A stretch of DNA of 49,043 nucleotides from assembly GCF_001653715.1 (NCBI RefSeq), contig NZ_LWHQ01000018.1, forward strand, positions 1 through 49,043, written 5' to 3'. A model generated the notes under the pieces. It made no database searches. It was given only the letters and a program-made list of their open reading frames with translations, and was not told where the DNA came from. The position numbers were made by a program, and so were the translations under genes. The stretch comes from Methylobacterium platani. GTDB lineage: Bacteria > Pseudomonadota > Alphaproteobacteria > Rhizobiales > Beijerinckiaceae. This document shows positions 1 through 9,020 of the stretch, one piece after another. Each line of letters opens with the position of its first letter. The stretch's first letter is position 1.

Positions 1-1239
1 GCCGATCCCGAGATCGCCCGGGCGGTGGCGCAGGAACTCGGGCGCCAGCAGCACGAGATCGAGCTGATCGCCTCGGAGAACATCGTCTCGCGCGCCGTGC
101 TCGAGGCGCAGGGCTCGGTGCTGACCAACAAGTACGCCGAAGGCTATCCCGGCCGGCGCTACTACGGCGGCTGCGAGTTCGTCGACGTCGCCGAGACCCT
201 CGCCATCGAGCGCGCCAAGCGCCTGTTCGGCTGCGGCTTCGCCAACGTCCAGCCCAATTCCGGCTCCCAGGCCAACCAGGCCGTGTTCATGGCCACCATG
301 CAGCCGGGCGACACCTTCCTGGGCCTCGACCTCGCCGCCGGCGGCCACCTCACCCACGGCGCGCCCCCCAACGTCTCGGGCAAGTGGTTCAAGCCGGTCT
401 CCTACACCGTGCGCCGCGACGACCAGCGCATCGACATGGAGCAGGTCGAGCGCCTCGCCCACGAGCACAAGCCCAAGGTCATCATCGCGGGCGGCTCGGG
501 CTACCCGCGCCACTGGGACTTCGCCGGGTTCCGCGCGATCGCCGACAGCGTCGGCGCGGTGTTCTTCGTCGACATGGCCCACTTCGCCGGCCTGGTGGCG
601 GGCGGGGTGCATCCCTCGCCGTTCCCGCACGCCCACGTGGTGACGACGACCACCCACAAGACCCTGCGCGGCCCGCGCGGCGGCATGATCCTGACCGACG
701 ACGAGGCGCTGGCCAAGAAGCTGAACTCGGCGATCTTCCCCGGGCTGCAGGGCGGTCCGCTGATGCACGTGATCGCCGGCAAGGCGGTGGCGTTCGGCGA
801 GGCGCTGACGCCGGAGTTCAAGCTCTACGCCCGGCAGGTGGTGGAGAACGCCAAGGCTTTGGCCGAGACGATCATCTCGGGCGGGTACGACATCACGTCG
901 GGGGGGACCGACAACCACCTGATGCTGGTGGATCTCCGCGCCAAGGCCCTGACCGGCAAGGCGGCGGAGGCGGCGCTGACGCGGGCGGGCATCACCTGCA
1001 ACAAGAACGGCGTGCCGTTCGACCCGCAGAAGCCGACGGTGACCTCGGGCATCCGGCTGGGCACGCCGGCGGCGACGTCGCGGGGCTTCGGGGTCGCGGA
1101 GTTCAAGGCGGTAGGCGCGCTGATCGTGCAGGTGCTCGACGGCCTGCACCGGGCCGGCGAGGCCGGGGATGCGGCGGCCGAGAGCCAAGCCAAGCGCGAG
1201 GTCCACGCCCTCACCGATCGCTTCCCGATCTACGCCTGA
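1..1239 (+). CDS. glyA: Serine hydroxymethyltransferase, 5' end missing
   Basis: PLP enzyme that interconverts serine and glycine with transfer of a one-carbon unit to tetrahydrofolate in the cytoplasm; in methylotrophs it also feeds the serine cycle. The open frame runs from base 1 ([14 protein letters not shown]) to a TGA at 1237-1239, so about 20 N-terminal residues lie before the window; the first GTG at 25 is internal. Visible signatures are the N-terminal [11 protein letters not shown] block, [15 protein letters not shown], and the PLP-lysine motif [13 protein letters not shown]. The remaining 412 residues end at the expected C-terminus. No frameshift is seen. Identity is very secure. 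Confidence 0.97.
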   Translation, partial: ADPEIARAVAQELGRQQHEIELIASENIVSRAVLEAQGSVLTNKYAEGYPGRRYYGGCEFVDVAETLAIERAKRLFGCGFANVQPNSGSQANQAVFMATMQPGDTFLGLDLAAGGHLTHGAPPNVSGKWFKPVSYTVRRDDQRIDMEQVERLAHEHKPKVIIAGGSGYPRHWDFAGFRAIADSVGAVFFVDMAHFAGLVAGGVHPSPFPHAHVVTTTTHKTLRGPRGGMILTDDEALAKKLNSAIFPGLQGGPLMHVIAGKAVAFGEALTPEFKLYARQVVENAKALAETIISGGYDITSGGTDNHLMLVDLRAKALTGKAAEAALTRAGITCNKNGVPFDPQKPTVTSGIRLGTPAATSRGFGVAEFKAVGALIVQVLDGLHRAGEAGDAAAESQAKREVHALTDRFPIYA

Positions 1240-1622
1240 CGCCGGACGGGCCCGCCGGAGCCCGGTGACCGCCGGGCTTCGGGGGCGTCGCCCGTCGCCT
1301 CCCCGACTGATCGTTCTCGCTCGGGGCGACGAGCGACAACGCACAACGCGGCTCCCCCACCGGCGGCGGCCCGCGAAACCGGTTCGTCGATACCGCTTCG
1401 CCGGGCCCCCTCGAACATGTCGGTTCGAAGGGGCCGCGGTACAGGATCTCGCCTCGTAGGCGGGTCGCCGCTGCGACGCTGCACCCGATCGTTGGGATCT
1501 TGGTGTTACGGTAATCTACCCTCGCGGTGACCGAGGAGAAGTCGCTGCAAATTCAATCTCTCGATCTTATTTACTAAGCGTTAAGGTTTTTATAAAAAAA
1601 TATTGATGGATTAAATTCATAG
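1240..1622. other. Intergenic region with hairpins and an AT-rich stretch
   Basis: No gene is supported in these 383 bases. They hold a short GCCCGG/CCGGGC hairpin just after glyA (1260-1277), a long imperfect hairpin at 1404-1435 described separately, and from about 1550 a strikingly AT-rich stretch leading into the chemoreceptor gene. That stretch contains TTTA-N7-TTAA (1570-1584), one base away from the CtrA recognition pattern TTAA-N7-TTAA. No convincing sigma-70 promoter was identified. Confidence 0.5.
1404..1435. terminator. 13-bp imperfect hairpin downstream of glyA
   Basis: Arms 1404-1416 and 1423-1435 pair with a single mismatch around a 6-base loop. No T-run follows on either strand, so it is not a classical intrinsic terminator. 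It could be an RNA 3' end structure, a processing site or a protein-binding palindrome (inner sequence TCGAAC...GTTCGA). Confidence 0.4.
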
Positions 1623-3671
1623 GTGTTGCGCGTGGGCATTCGGTGGAATCTGGCCAACAAGCTCATGCTGATCGCAGGTTCGGCGATCGGCATGACGTTG
1701 TTCGGCTTCGTCGGCATTTCCGGTTGGAATGCCGCCCAACTCGCCCGTGAGCAGATTCTCGAGATCGCCGGCGAGAAGGCGTCGAGCGCTACGGCACAGA
1801 CCTCGATCCAGATCGTCGATGCCGTCTCGGCCGGCAACGCACTGGCCAGCACGCTCTCCGGCTTCATGGGCAGCGGGCCGGTCCGGAAGACCGATACGGT
1901 CGCCGCGGTCAGGTCCGTGCTCCAGCACTATCCGAACCTGTTCGGCGCCTGGATGTCGGACACGACGGACAGGCGCACCGAGCGGTACCTGACCGGCACC
2001 GGAGCCGCCAATGCGGCGGGCGTGTTCACGCCGTACTGGACCAAGCAGGACGACGGCAAGCTGGCTTTCGCGACCTTCCCGATCGACGCGAACCAGGCCT
2101 GGTACCGCGATCCGATCGCTTCTGGAACAAGCCTGCTCGTCGAGCCCTACGTCACCAGCCAGGGGCAGCTCGTCACCTCGGTCTCCGTTCCCCTCACGGT
2201 GGACGGCGCCGTCGTCGGGCTTGCCGGCGTCGACATCCGCCTGACCTGGCTCGCCGACATGCTGTCGGCGATGCGTCCCTTCGAGGGGGGGCGCGTCATG
2301 ATGCTGTCGCAGGCCGGCAAGTGGATCGTCCCGCCGCGAAACGACCTGCTGATGAAGGATTACGACGGCATCGACCCGGCGGAGATCAAGGCGGCCCTCT
2401 CGGATCGGCGCACCCGCGTCCTGAGCGGCAGCCCGGACGGCTCGGTCCGCCTCGTCTATCCCTTTACCCAGCCCGGCATGAACGCGACCTGGGCGCTCGT
2501 CATGGACGTGCCGGCGCAGGCTTTCACCCGGCCGATCTACGCGCGCATCCTGGAGACCGCGCTGGCCGGGTTCGTCATCCTGACGGTGCTGATCGGGGTG
2601 CTTTTCGCCGCGTCGCGCGGCCTGATCAAGGCGCCCCTGGAGCGGTGCCTGGCGACGATCGAGGCGCTGATCGAGCGCCGCTACGACGTCGCGATCGACG
2701 ACACCGCGCGGTCCGACGAGATCGGGCGGATCAACGCGGCCCTGACGGTCTTCCGCGACAAGGCCCATCGGGCCGACACGCTGACGGGCGAGCAGGAGGC
2801 CGAGCAGCACCGCCGGGCGGCGCGCGCGGCCCGGGTCGACCAGCTCGTGCGCGGCTTCGAGCAGCGGATCGCCGGCTCGCTCGGCATCGTCACCTCGGCG
2901 GCGACGGAGCTCGACGCCACCGCCCGGGCGATGACCCGGGTCGCCGACGACACCAGCGGCCAGGCGACGGCCTCGAGCGCCGCGGCCGAGCAGACGGCGG
3001 TCAACGTCCAGACCGTGGCGGCGGCGGCCGAGGAGATGGTCTCGTCGCTGCAGGAGATCGAGCGCCAGGTGCTGCGCTCGAACGACGTCGCGGGCCTCGC
3101 CCTGCAGGAGGCCGAGGCGACCGGCGACGCGATGGCGGGCCTCAGCACCGCCGCCGAGCAGATCGGGGCCGCCGTCACCACCATCTCGTCGATCGCCGCG
3201 CAGACGAACCTGCTGGCGCTCAACGCCACGATCGAGGCGGCGCGGGCCGGCGAATCGGGCCGCGGCTTCGCGGTCGTGGCCGCCGAGGTCAAGCAGCTCG
3301 CCGGCCAGACGAGCCGCGCGACCGACGAGATCGGCGGCCAGATCGCGTCGATCCAGGCCGCGACCGGCCGGGCGGCGCAGGCGCTGCGGCAGGTCGGGCG
3401 CACGATCGCCGGGATGACCGAGATCAGCGCCGCCATCGCCTCGACGGTGACCCAGCAGGCGGCGGCGACGAGCGAAATCTCCCGCAACGCGAGCGAGGCG
3501 GCGCACGGCACCCGGGACGTGTCGGAGAACGTCGCCCGCGTGCTGGCCTCGGCCGGAGAGACCGGGAACGCCGCCGGCCAGGTGCTCGCGGCGGCCGCCG
3601 AGCTCGCGACGCAGTCGCTCAGCCTCAAGCACGAGGTCGACGGCTTCCTGCACGACATCCAGGCGGCGTGA
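1623..3671 (+). CDS. Methyl-accepting chemotaxis protein with periplasmic sensor
   Basis: Membrane chemoreceptor that signals through CheW/CheA to the flagellar motor. Residues about 10-32 form the first membrane helix, 33-305 a periplasmic ligand domain of dCache-like size, about 309-333 the second helix, 334-385 a HAMP domain ([16 protein letters not shown]), and 420-680 the cytoplasmic signalling coiled coil. The hairpin tip carries [16 protein letters not shown] and [15 protein letters not shown] at about residues 529-570. There is no C-terminal methyltransferase-docking pentapeptide. The start is GTG at 1623; GTG at 1632 is an alternative and neither has a strong ribosome site. The gene is monocistronic and convergent with the pirin gene. 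The ligand cannot be told from sequence. Confidence 0.93.
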   Translation: MLRVGIRWNLANKLMLIAGSAIGMTLFGFVGISGWNAAQLAREQILEIAGEKASSATAQTSIQIVDAVSAGNALASTLSGFMGSGPVRKTDTVAAVRSVLQHYPNLFGAWMSDTTDRRTERYLTGTGAANAAGVFTPYWTKQDDGKLAFATFPIDANQAWYRDPIASGTSLLVEPYVTSQGQLVTSVSVPLTVDGAVVGLAGVDIRLTWLADMLSAMRPFEGGRVMMLSQAGKWIVPPRNDLLMKDYDGIDPAEIKAALSDRRTRVLSGSPDGSVRLVYPFTQPGMNATWALVMDVPAQAFTRPIYARILETALAGFVILTVLIGVLFAASRGLIKAPLERCLATIEALIERRYDVAIDDTARSDEIGRINAALTVFRDKAHRADTLTGEQEAEQHRRAARAARVDQLVRGFEQRIAGSLGIVTSAATELDATARAMTRVADDTSGQATASSAAAEQTAVNVQTVAAAAEEMVSSLQEIERQVLRSNDVAGLALQEAEATGDAMAGLSTAAEQIGAAVTTISSIAAQTNLLALNATIEAARAGESGRGFAVVAAEVKQLAGQTSRATDEIGGQIASIQAATGRAAQALRQVGRTIAGMTEISAAIASTVTQQAAATSEISRNASEAAHGTRDVSENVARVLASAGETGNAAGQVLAAAAELATQSLSLKHEVDGFLHDIQAA

Positions 3672-3713
3672 CCCGCCGCCGCCGGTGATCCCCTCCCCGG
3701 CGGCACGTCCCTG

Positions 3714-4652
3714 TCACGGGTAGCGCACCGGCGGGGGATCCTCGGGCAGCGGGATGAACTCGGCGTCGTTCGGCACCGTGTCGAACCGGCCCTGGCGCCA
3801 ATCCTCCTTGGCCTGGGCGATCCGCTCGGGCCGCGAGGAGACGAAGTTCCACCACAGGTGCCGCGGCCCGTCCATCGGCTCGCCGCCCAGCACCATGAAG
3901 CGGGCATCCTGCGTCGCCCGCACGCTGAGGCGGTCGCCGGGGCGGAAGACCAGGAGCTGGCCGGGGCCGAACCCGTCGCCGGCGATCTCGATCGCCCCCG
4001 ACACGGTGTAGATGGCGCGCTCGTCGTAGGCCGGATCGAGCGGCAGGACCGCGCCTGCCTCGAGCGCCACGTCGGCATAGACCATCGGGGTCGAGGTCCG
4101 CACCGGCGAGCGTGCGCCGTAGGCCTCGCCGGCGATCAGCCGCACGGTCTTGCCCTCGCCCGAGACGATCGGCAGCGACGCGGCGTCGTAATGCTCGAAG
4201 GCCGGCGCGGTCTCCTCGTCCCGCGCCGACAGGGCGACCCAGCTCTGGAGGCCGAACAACCGCGAGCCGGTCTGGCGCAGGGTGTCGCCGGTGCGCTCCG
4301 AATGGGTGATCCCGCGCCCCGCGGTCATCCAGTTCAGCTCGCCCGGCCGGATCGGCAGCGCGGTGCCGAGGCTGTCGCGGTGCATGATCTCGCCGTCGAA
4401 CAGGTAGGTGACGGTGGACAGCCCGATATGCGGGTGCGGCCGCACGTCCATGCCCTGGCCGAGCAGGAATTCCGACGGCCCCATCTGGTCGAAGAAGATG
4501 AACGGGCCGACCATCCGGCACTCGGTCGAGGGCAGCGCCCGCCGGACCGCGAAGGAGCCGAGGTCGCGCGAGCGCGGCACGATCAGGCTCTGGATCGCGT
4601 CGCAGCTGAAGCGGTCGCCCGGGACCGGATCGTCGGCACTGTGCCAGCTCAT
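3714..4652 (-). CDS. Pirin family protein
   Basis: 312-residue bicupin of the pirin family, cytoplasmic; members bind a metal, and some act as quercetin dioxygenases or redox-sensitive cofactors. The N-terminal cupin has the metal ligands HPH (H73, H75) and the ITHSE motif (H117, E119). The C-terminal part has RLIAGEAYG and [13 protein letters not shown]. The ATG at 4652 is chosen because GGAAGGAG (4661-4668) sits 8 bases upstream; the frame stays open further but shows no pirin similarity there. It lies divergent from the small gene at 4848, with a palindrome between them at 4757-4777. The substrate is unknown. Confidence 0.9.
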   Translation of the reverse strand: MSWHSADDPVPGDRFSCDAIQSLIVPRSRDLGSFAVRRALPSTECRMVGPFIFFDQMGPSEFLLGQGMDVRPHPHIGLSTVTYLFDGEIMHRDSLGTALPIRPGELNWMTAGRGITHSERTGDTLRQTGSRLFGLQSWVALSARDEETAPAFEHYDAASLPIVSGEGKTVRLIAGEAYGARSPVRTSTPMVYADVALEAGAVLPLDPAYDERAIYTVSGAIEIAGDGFGPGQLLVFRPGDRLSVRATQDARFMVLGGEPMDGPRHLWWNFVSSRPERIAQAKEDWRQGRFDTVPNDAEFIPLPEDPPPVRYP

Positions 4653-4756
4653 CGCTCTTGCTCCTTCCTCGCCCGCGGCGCGGCCGGACCCGCCCGGGCC
4701 GGCCGACATCGCCACCCGTACTGTGCGACCGTATCGACGGGTTGAGAATGGAAACG

Positions 4757-4777
4757 ATCGAAACACATCGTTTCGAT
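4757..4777. promoter_or_regulatory. 8-bp palindrome between pirin gene and 4848 gene
   Basis: ATCGAAAC (4757-4764) and GTTTCGAT (4770-4777) form a perfect inverted repeat with a 5-base spacer, inside an AT-richer patch between two divergent genes. T residues follow on the plus strand. The position suits an operator for one or both genes better than a terminator, because no plus-strand gene ends here. Confidence 0.4.
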
Positions 4778-4847
4778 TTTTGCCGGGCAAGCTCCGCGCA
4801 ATCCCGATGCTGCACGCTGTGCGATCATAGGCAGGAGGTTTCAAGCC

Positions 4848-5144
4848 ATGGGCGATGAAGCGCTGACGGAGGAGCGGGCGGCCGAGCACCTGGCCCATCA
4901 CCTTCTGCGGGAGGCCTATCGCGACCTCGCCGCGGTGCTCTTGAGCGCCAACGCCAAGGCGGCCGAGAGCCTGTTCTACGCCGTCGAGAAGCGCACCGCG
5001 GACGCGCTGCGAACCATCGTCGCCGACCGGGCCGAGGGCGCGGCCTCGACCCGCATCGCCCGCGCGGTCGGGGCCGAGCTCAACGAGCTGTTCGGATGCG
5101 CGCACGGCCGCACCGGGATCCCGGCCTCGCAGCGGGTGGCCTGA
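4848..5144 (+). CDS. Hypothetical protein, 98 aa
   Basis: Unrecognised small soluble protein. It is mostly alpha-helical by composition (Ala, Leu, Glu and Arg rich) with no signal peptide or membrane helix, and ends with a short basic tail. Support for a real gene: an excellent ribosome site (AGGAGGT) before the ATG at 4848, and coding-like third-position GC. It is divergent from the pirin gene and ends 12 bases before the priA stop codon on the other strand. No function is proposed. Confidence 0.75.
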   Translation: MGDEALTEERAAEHLAHHLLREAYRDLAAVLLSANAKAAESLFYAVEKRTADALRTIVADRAEGAASTRIARAVGAELNELFGCAHGRTGIPASQRVA

Positions 5145-5156
5145 GCGCGGCGGCGA

Positions 5157-7343
5157 CTACAGGAAGCTCTGCGGATCGACGTCGATCCCGACCCTGAGAT
5201 TGCCCCGGACCTTGGGCCCCCGCGCGAGCCAGTCGCGCAGGTAGCCCTGGAGGTCGATCTCGCGCTCGGTCTTGACCAGCAGGCGGAAGCGGTAGCGGCC
5301 GCGCACCAGCGCCAGGGGCGCCTCGGCGGGGCCGAGCACCATCACGCCCGGCGGCGGCTCGGCGACGCGGGCGAGCGCCCGGCCGTGGGCCTCCGCCGCC
5401 TCGCGATCGGTGCAGGAGATGACGAGGGCCGCGAGGCGCCCGAAGGGCGGCAGGCCGGCGACCTCGCGGGCGGCGGTCTCCTCGGCGTAGAAGCGCTCGG
5501 CATCGCCGGAGATGAGCGCGGCGATCACCGGGTGCTCGGGCTGGAAGGTCTGGACCAGCGCCCGACCCGGCTTCTCGCCGCGCCCGGCCCGGCCGGTCAC
5601 CTGCTGCAGCAGCTGGAAGGTGCGCTCGGCGGCGCGGGGATCGCCCGAGGTGAGCCCGATATCGGCGTCGAGCACGCCGACGAGGGTCAGGTGCGGGAAG
5701 TTGTGGCCCTTGGCGACGAGCTGGGTGCCGACGACGATGTCGCAGCCGCCGTCGGCCACGGTCTGGAGCTCCGCCCGCAGCCGCTCGGCCCCGCCGGGAA
5801 AGTCGCTCGACAGCACGATCACGCGCTTGTCCGGGAAGGTGGCGGCGACCTCCTCGGCGATCCGCTCGACCCCCGGCCCGCAGGCGGTGAGGTTGTCGAA
5901 GGTGCCGCACTCGGTGCAGGCCTCGGGGCGCCGCTCGGCATGGCCGCAATGGTGGCAGACGAGCGCCCGGCGGAAGCGGTGCTCGACGAGCCAGGTCGAG
6001 CAGTTCGGGCATTGGTAGCGGTGGCCGCAGGCGCGGCAGAGCGTCAGCGGGGCGTAGCCGCGGCGGTTGAGGAACAGCAGCGCCTGCTCGCCCCGCCCGT
6101 TGGTCTCGGCGATGGCCGCGACCAGGCTCGGCGACAGGTAGCGCCCGCGCGGCACCTTCTCGCCCCGCATGTCGATGGCGCGGATCTCCGGCAGGCGCCG
6201 TCCGCCGAAGCGCTCGGGCATCACCACCCGGCGGTAGCGGCCGCGCTCGGCATTGACCCGGGTCTCGATCGCGGGCGTGGCGGAGGCCAGCACCACGGCG
6301 GCGTGCTCGAGCTTGCCGCGCACCACCGCCATGTCGCGGGCGTGGTAGCAGACGCCGTCATCCTGCTTGTAGGCGCCCTCGTGCTCCTCGTCGACGACGA
6401 TGAGGCCGAGCTTGGCGAACGGCAGGAACAGGGCCGAGCGGGCGCCCACCACCACCTGCACCTCGCCCGACGCCACGCCGGCCCGGATCTTCTCGCGCCG
6501 GCGCCCGCCGATTCCGGAATGCCAGGCGGCGGGCCTGACGCCGAAGCGCTTGGCGAAGCGGTCGAGGAACTGGGCGGTGAGCGCGATCTCGGGCATCAGC
6601 ACGAGCGACTGCATGCCCCGGCGCAGGGCCTCGGCCACGACCTCGAAATAGACCTCCGTCTTGCCCGATCCGGTGACGCCCTCGAGGAGGGTCACGCCGC
6701 CCTCCCCGGCCTCCCCGCCCGCGGCCGGGGGCGCGGTGAGCGTGGCGATGAGCGCGCGTGCCGCCTCGGCCTGGGGCCCGGAGAGGGGATCGTGCGGGTG
6801 GTCGGGGTCCGGCGGCTCGGCGACGCGGTCGGGGGCGAGCGCCACGGTCTCCAGCACCCCGTCGTCGATCAGCCCGTCGATCACCCCGGCGCTGACGCCG
6901 GCCTCGAGCGCCAGCGCCCGCTTGCCCCGCACCGCGCCGTCGGCCGCCACCGCCACCACCTTGCCCCGGGCCGGGGTCATCCGGCTCGGCGGCATCCCGG
7001 TCGCGCGCACGCCGACCTTGGCGGTCTCGGTGCGGCTCTCCTCCGGCAGGCGGAGCGCCATGGCGAGCGCCGAGCCCTTCGGCGCCAGGGTGTAGCGGGC
7101 GATCCACTCGACGAGGCGGCGCAGCGCAGGACTGAGCGCCTCGACGCCGATCCGCCCGCTGACGCGACGCAGGTTGGACCCGGCGCCGTCGCGCAGGGCC
7201 CACACCACCCCGACGGTCTCCCGCGGCCCGAGCGGCACCTGCACCACGTCGCCCTCCTGGAGGGCGAGCTCGGGCGGCACGGCGTAGCTGTAGGCCTGGT
7301 CGAGGGCGAGCGGGATCAGGACGTCGGCGATCGGGGCGGTCAT
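5157..7343 (-). CDS. priA: Primosomal replication protein N' (PriA helicase)
   Basis: 3'-to-5' superfamily 2 helicase that reloads the replisome at stalled or recombined forks. At 728 residues it is normal length. The N-terminal DNA-binding domain is followed by Walker A GVTGSGKTE at about 223-230, the DEEH box at about 318-321, a zinc-binding region between about 436 and 480 with eight cysteines (CRACG, CPNCS, CHHCG, CTECG), and helicase motifs V/VI (TQLVAKGHNFP, QVTGRAGR). The ATG is at 7343. A TATATA element at 7377-7382, about 34 bases upstream, may be its -10 region. All catalytic motifs are intact. Confidence 0.97.
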   Translation of the reverse strand: MTAPIADVLIPLALDQAYSYAVPPELALQEGDVVQVPLGPRETVGVVWALRDGAGSNLRRVSGRIGVEALSPALRRLVEWIARYTLAPKGSALAMALRLPEESRTETAKVGVRATGMPPSRMTPARGKVVAVAADGAVRGKRALALEAGVSAGVIDGLIDDGVLETVALAPDRVAEPPDPDHPHDPLSGPQAEAARALIATLTAPPAAGGEAGEGGVTLLEGVTGSGKTEVYFEVVAEALRRGMQSLVLMPEIALTAQFLDRFAKRFGVRPAAWHSGIGGRRREKIRAGVASGEVQVVVGARSALFLPFAKLGLIVVDEEHEGAYKQDDGVCYHARDMAVVRGKLEHAAVVLASATPAIETRVNAERGRYRRVVMPERFGGRRLPEIRAIDMRGEKVPRGRYLSPSLVAAIAETNGRGEQALLFLNRRGYAPLTLCRACGHRYQCPNCSTWLVEHRFRRALVCHHCGHAERRPEACTECGTFDNLTACGPGVERIAEEVAATFPDKRVIVLSSDFPGGAERLRAELQTVADGGCDIVVGTQLVAKGHNFPHLTLVGVLDADIGLTSGDPRAAERTFQLLQQVTGRAGRGEKPGRALVQTFQPEHPVIAALISGDAERFYAEETAAREVAGLPPFGRLAALVISCTDREAAEAHGRALARVAEPPPGVMVLGPAEAPLALVRGRYRFRLLVKTEREIDLQGYLRDWLARGPKVRGNLRVGIDVDPQSFL

Positions 7344-7403
7344 CGGGACTTCGGCATCGGGCGGTGCGTGAGCCCGTATATAGGAACGGCCACGCCGCGG
7401 CGC

Positions 7404-7739
7404 TCACGCCTCCTCGTCCTCGCCGATCCGCCGGCGCACGCCCCATTCGGCGAGCACCGCGTTGAGGTCGTCGAGGACGAAGTGGCGGGCGCTGTCCTGG
7501 TCGTAGCCCTCCTCCAGGAGGGAATCGTACTCGGTGAAGACGTGGCGGGCATACGACACCATGCCGAGCCAGGCGGCGGTCTCGGGGGCGGCGCCCCGCA
7601 GGCCGGTGCTCGCCAGCGCCCGGTCGACGATCGCCTCCGCCTCGAAGTCCGGCACCCGGGGGGCGAGGCGGGACAGCGCCGCCGCCACGGCCTCGCGGCG
7701 CGTCGGGGGAGCGGACGGGCGCGGATCGGGGCGGGTCAT
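7404..7739 (-). CDS. DUF2293-like hypothetical protein, 111 aa
   Basis: Small protein resembling the DUF2293 family of alphaproteobacteria: an APRVPDFEAEAIVDRAL segment, then PETAAWLGMVSYARHVFTEYD, then ARHFVLDDLNAVLAEWGVRR. The function of the family is unknown. It is predicted cytoplasmic, with an acidic tail. The ATG at 7739 starts the recognisable domain; a longer upstream frame overlaps the HEPN gene out of frame and is rejected. It is co-directional with priA (60-base gap). The family call is from memory of the conserved block, so moderately sure. Confidence 0.7.
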   Translation of the reverse strand: MTRPDPRPSAPPTRREAVAAALSRLAPRVPDFEAEAIVDRALASTGLRGAAPETAAWLGMVSYARHVFTEYDSLLEEGYDQDSARHFVLDDLNAVLAEWGVRRRIGEDEEA

Positions 7740-7885
7740 CGGCGGTCTCGACGCGGACAGGAGGGGGACCCTGCCGGAGCGGGGTTGTTCTGTCACCCCC
7801 GGGGCTGGCCGGTGGGCAGCGGCCGTGATGTTGGCGGCGGGTGCATCGCCGTCGGCGGAGGAAGAGAGCCGGACGGCGTATGACG

Positions 7886-8452
7886 TCATTGTTGATCCTT
7901 GCGGATCTGGCCTTTCAACGAGAGCAGGAGAGCCAGGGCGTGTTTGGTATCGCGGTCTGCCGGCGTCGTGGCTTGCTCCCAGGCCTGCATGGCCAGTCGG
8001 ACCCTGCGGTGCAGCTGACTGGCGTCCGTTGCGCTCAACGGCTCGTTGAGGTTGTAGTCTGCATCCTCGCGCTTGGCCTTCGCATCGAGGTAGGCCGTGG
8101 CGATTTGCCGAATGAAAGCCGGCGTTGCGATCGGCCCGGGAGGGGTTGCCGGGCGACGAAACAAGATGTCGATCGACGGGTCGAGGCTGGCGCCTTTGAG
8201 TTTCCCGAAGGCGGTCGTCAATCCCGTATGCGTGAACGTTCTGATATAGGCCCTGCGCATCGGGCGAAGATCGCTGCTCGTGCCGACGAGGCGCAAGGCT
8301 GTTTCGTCCAAGCAAAAATGGAATAATGCGTAATACGTCGTCGATATGCTGCGCCTGATGAAGGCCGCCTTCAGAGGGCCTTTCTGGCCCGCCTTCCTCT
8401 CGATGAGCTGTTTCGAGGCAGACAGGAGATCGTCTGACAAATCAGACATCAA
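7886..8452 (-). CDS. HEPN-domain protein (putative toxin)
   Basis: 188-residue all-helical protein whose N-terminal half matches the HEPN fold: RRSISTTYYALFHFCLDE (about residues 33-50) is the typical R...YYA.FH helix. HEPN proteins are commonly RNases or partners of nucleotidyltransferases in toxin-antitoxin and abortive-infection systems. The canonical R-X4-6-H catalytic motif is not evident; the nearest is RTFTH (R-X3-H), so catalysis is uncertain. Its ATG overlaps the stop of the upstream 86-aa gene (ATGA, 8449-8452), implying translational coupling. Base composition is clearly more AT-rich than the flanking genes, suggesting horizontal acquisition. The role as toxin is inferred. Confidence 0.75.
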   Translation of the reverse strand: MMSDLSDDLLSASKQLIERKAGQKGPLKAAFIRRSISTTYYALFHFCLDETALRLVGTSSDLRPMRRAYIRTFTHTGLTTAFGKLKGASLDPSIDILFRRPATPPGPIATPAFIRQIATAYLDAKAKREDADYNLNEPLSATDASQLHRRVRLAMQAWEQATTPADRDTKHALALLLSLKGQIRKDQQ

Positions 8453-8709
8453 GGCTCTGAAAATCGAACGCTGGGAAAACGATCGTCTTTCCTTATAACG
8501 GCATTCTCGATAGACGAGACGATCGTATCGACGTCGTCTTCGGAAAGATCGTCGAGATTGTTAAAATGAATGACAATTCTGATAAAATCCCCGTCGTCGC
8601 TGTCATTGTCGGCGTCGATATCTGCTCCGTTGAACAGGCTCGCATGAGCCGATCTGCTCACGATGGAACTTACGATCGTTCGCAATTCGTCTGGGTCGGC
8701 GAGCTTCAT
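8449..8709 (-). CDS. Small acidic protein, putative HEPN partner
   Basis: 86-residue acidic protein (DADNDSDDGD in the middle; LDDLSEDDVDTIV later) ending in RFPSVRFSEP. It is the first gene of a two-gene unit and overlaps the HEPN gene by 4 bases. I do not recognise a named domain. Length, acidity and position fit an antitoxin or immunity partner, but this is inference. The start at 8709 is forced by an in-frame stop at 8728-8730; no strong ribosome site is visible. It shares the low-GC composition of the HEPN gene. Confidence 0.65.
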   Translation of the reverse strand: MKLADPDELRTIVSSIVSRSAHASLFNGADIDADNDSDDGDFIRIVIHFNNLDDLSEDDVDTIVSSIENAVIRKDDRFPSVRFSEP

Positions 8710-9020
8710 CGACGCTGCATCCGGTTCTCATGCACGCCGACCGCTCGTACCGATCGGCGTCTTCGTCTCTCCAAGCTACCTCACTTTTGAGGCGGATGCG
8801 ACCGATCGCGGTGCCGTCGCGGCAGGGCGGGCGACGAACGTCGGCAATCCGCGTCAATCCGGGGCCGCGAAGGCCGCATCGACCGGACTCCCTGCCGCTC
8901 CGCCGGCCCGGCTGCGCCGATCCGCGCCGGTGTCCCTCCGGGCCGAAAAATGCAAAGGTGCGCGCGAACACTCTTTTTCGGCCCCCGCGACCCCGCCGGC
9001 GGCCCCGAGACCCCTCCGCC
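8710..9020. other. Intergenic region with long inverted repeat
   Basis: Divergent intergenic region between the HEPN cassette (minus) and the gene at 9021 (plus). Its only clear structure is the 11-bp perfect inverted repeat at 8940-8984. Frames crossing it have no RBS or coding look. No consensus promoter was found for either side. Confidence 0.45.
8940..8984. repeat. 11-bp perfect inverted repeat, 23-base loop
   Basis: GGGCCGAAAAA at 8940-8950 is mirrored by TTTTTCGGCCC at 8974-8984, ending 36 bases before the start of the small secreted protein gene. It may be an operator or a 5' leader hairpin. It is unlikely to terminate anything, since no plus-strand gene lies upstream. Confidence 0.5.

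Noticed and set aside
3672..3713. Terminator between the chemoreceptor and pirin genes
   Set aside because: Only a weak CCGCCG/CGGCGG pairing without T-run; not convincing.
5385..7883. 832-residue plus-strand open frame opposite priA
   Set aside because: Composition is antisense noise; PriA motifs on the minus strand are complete.
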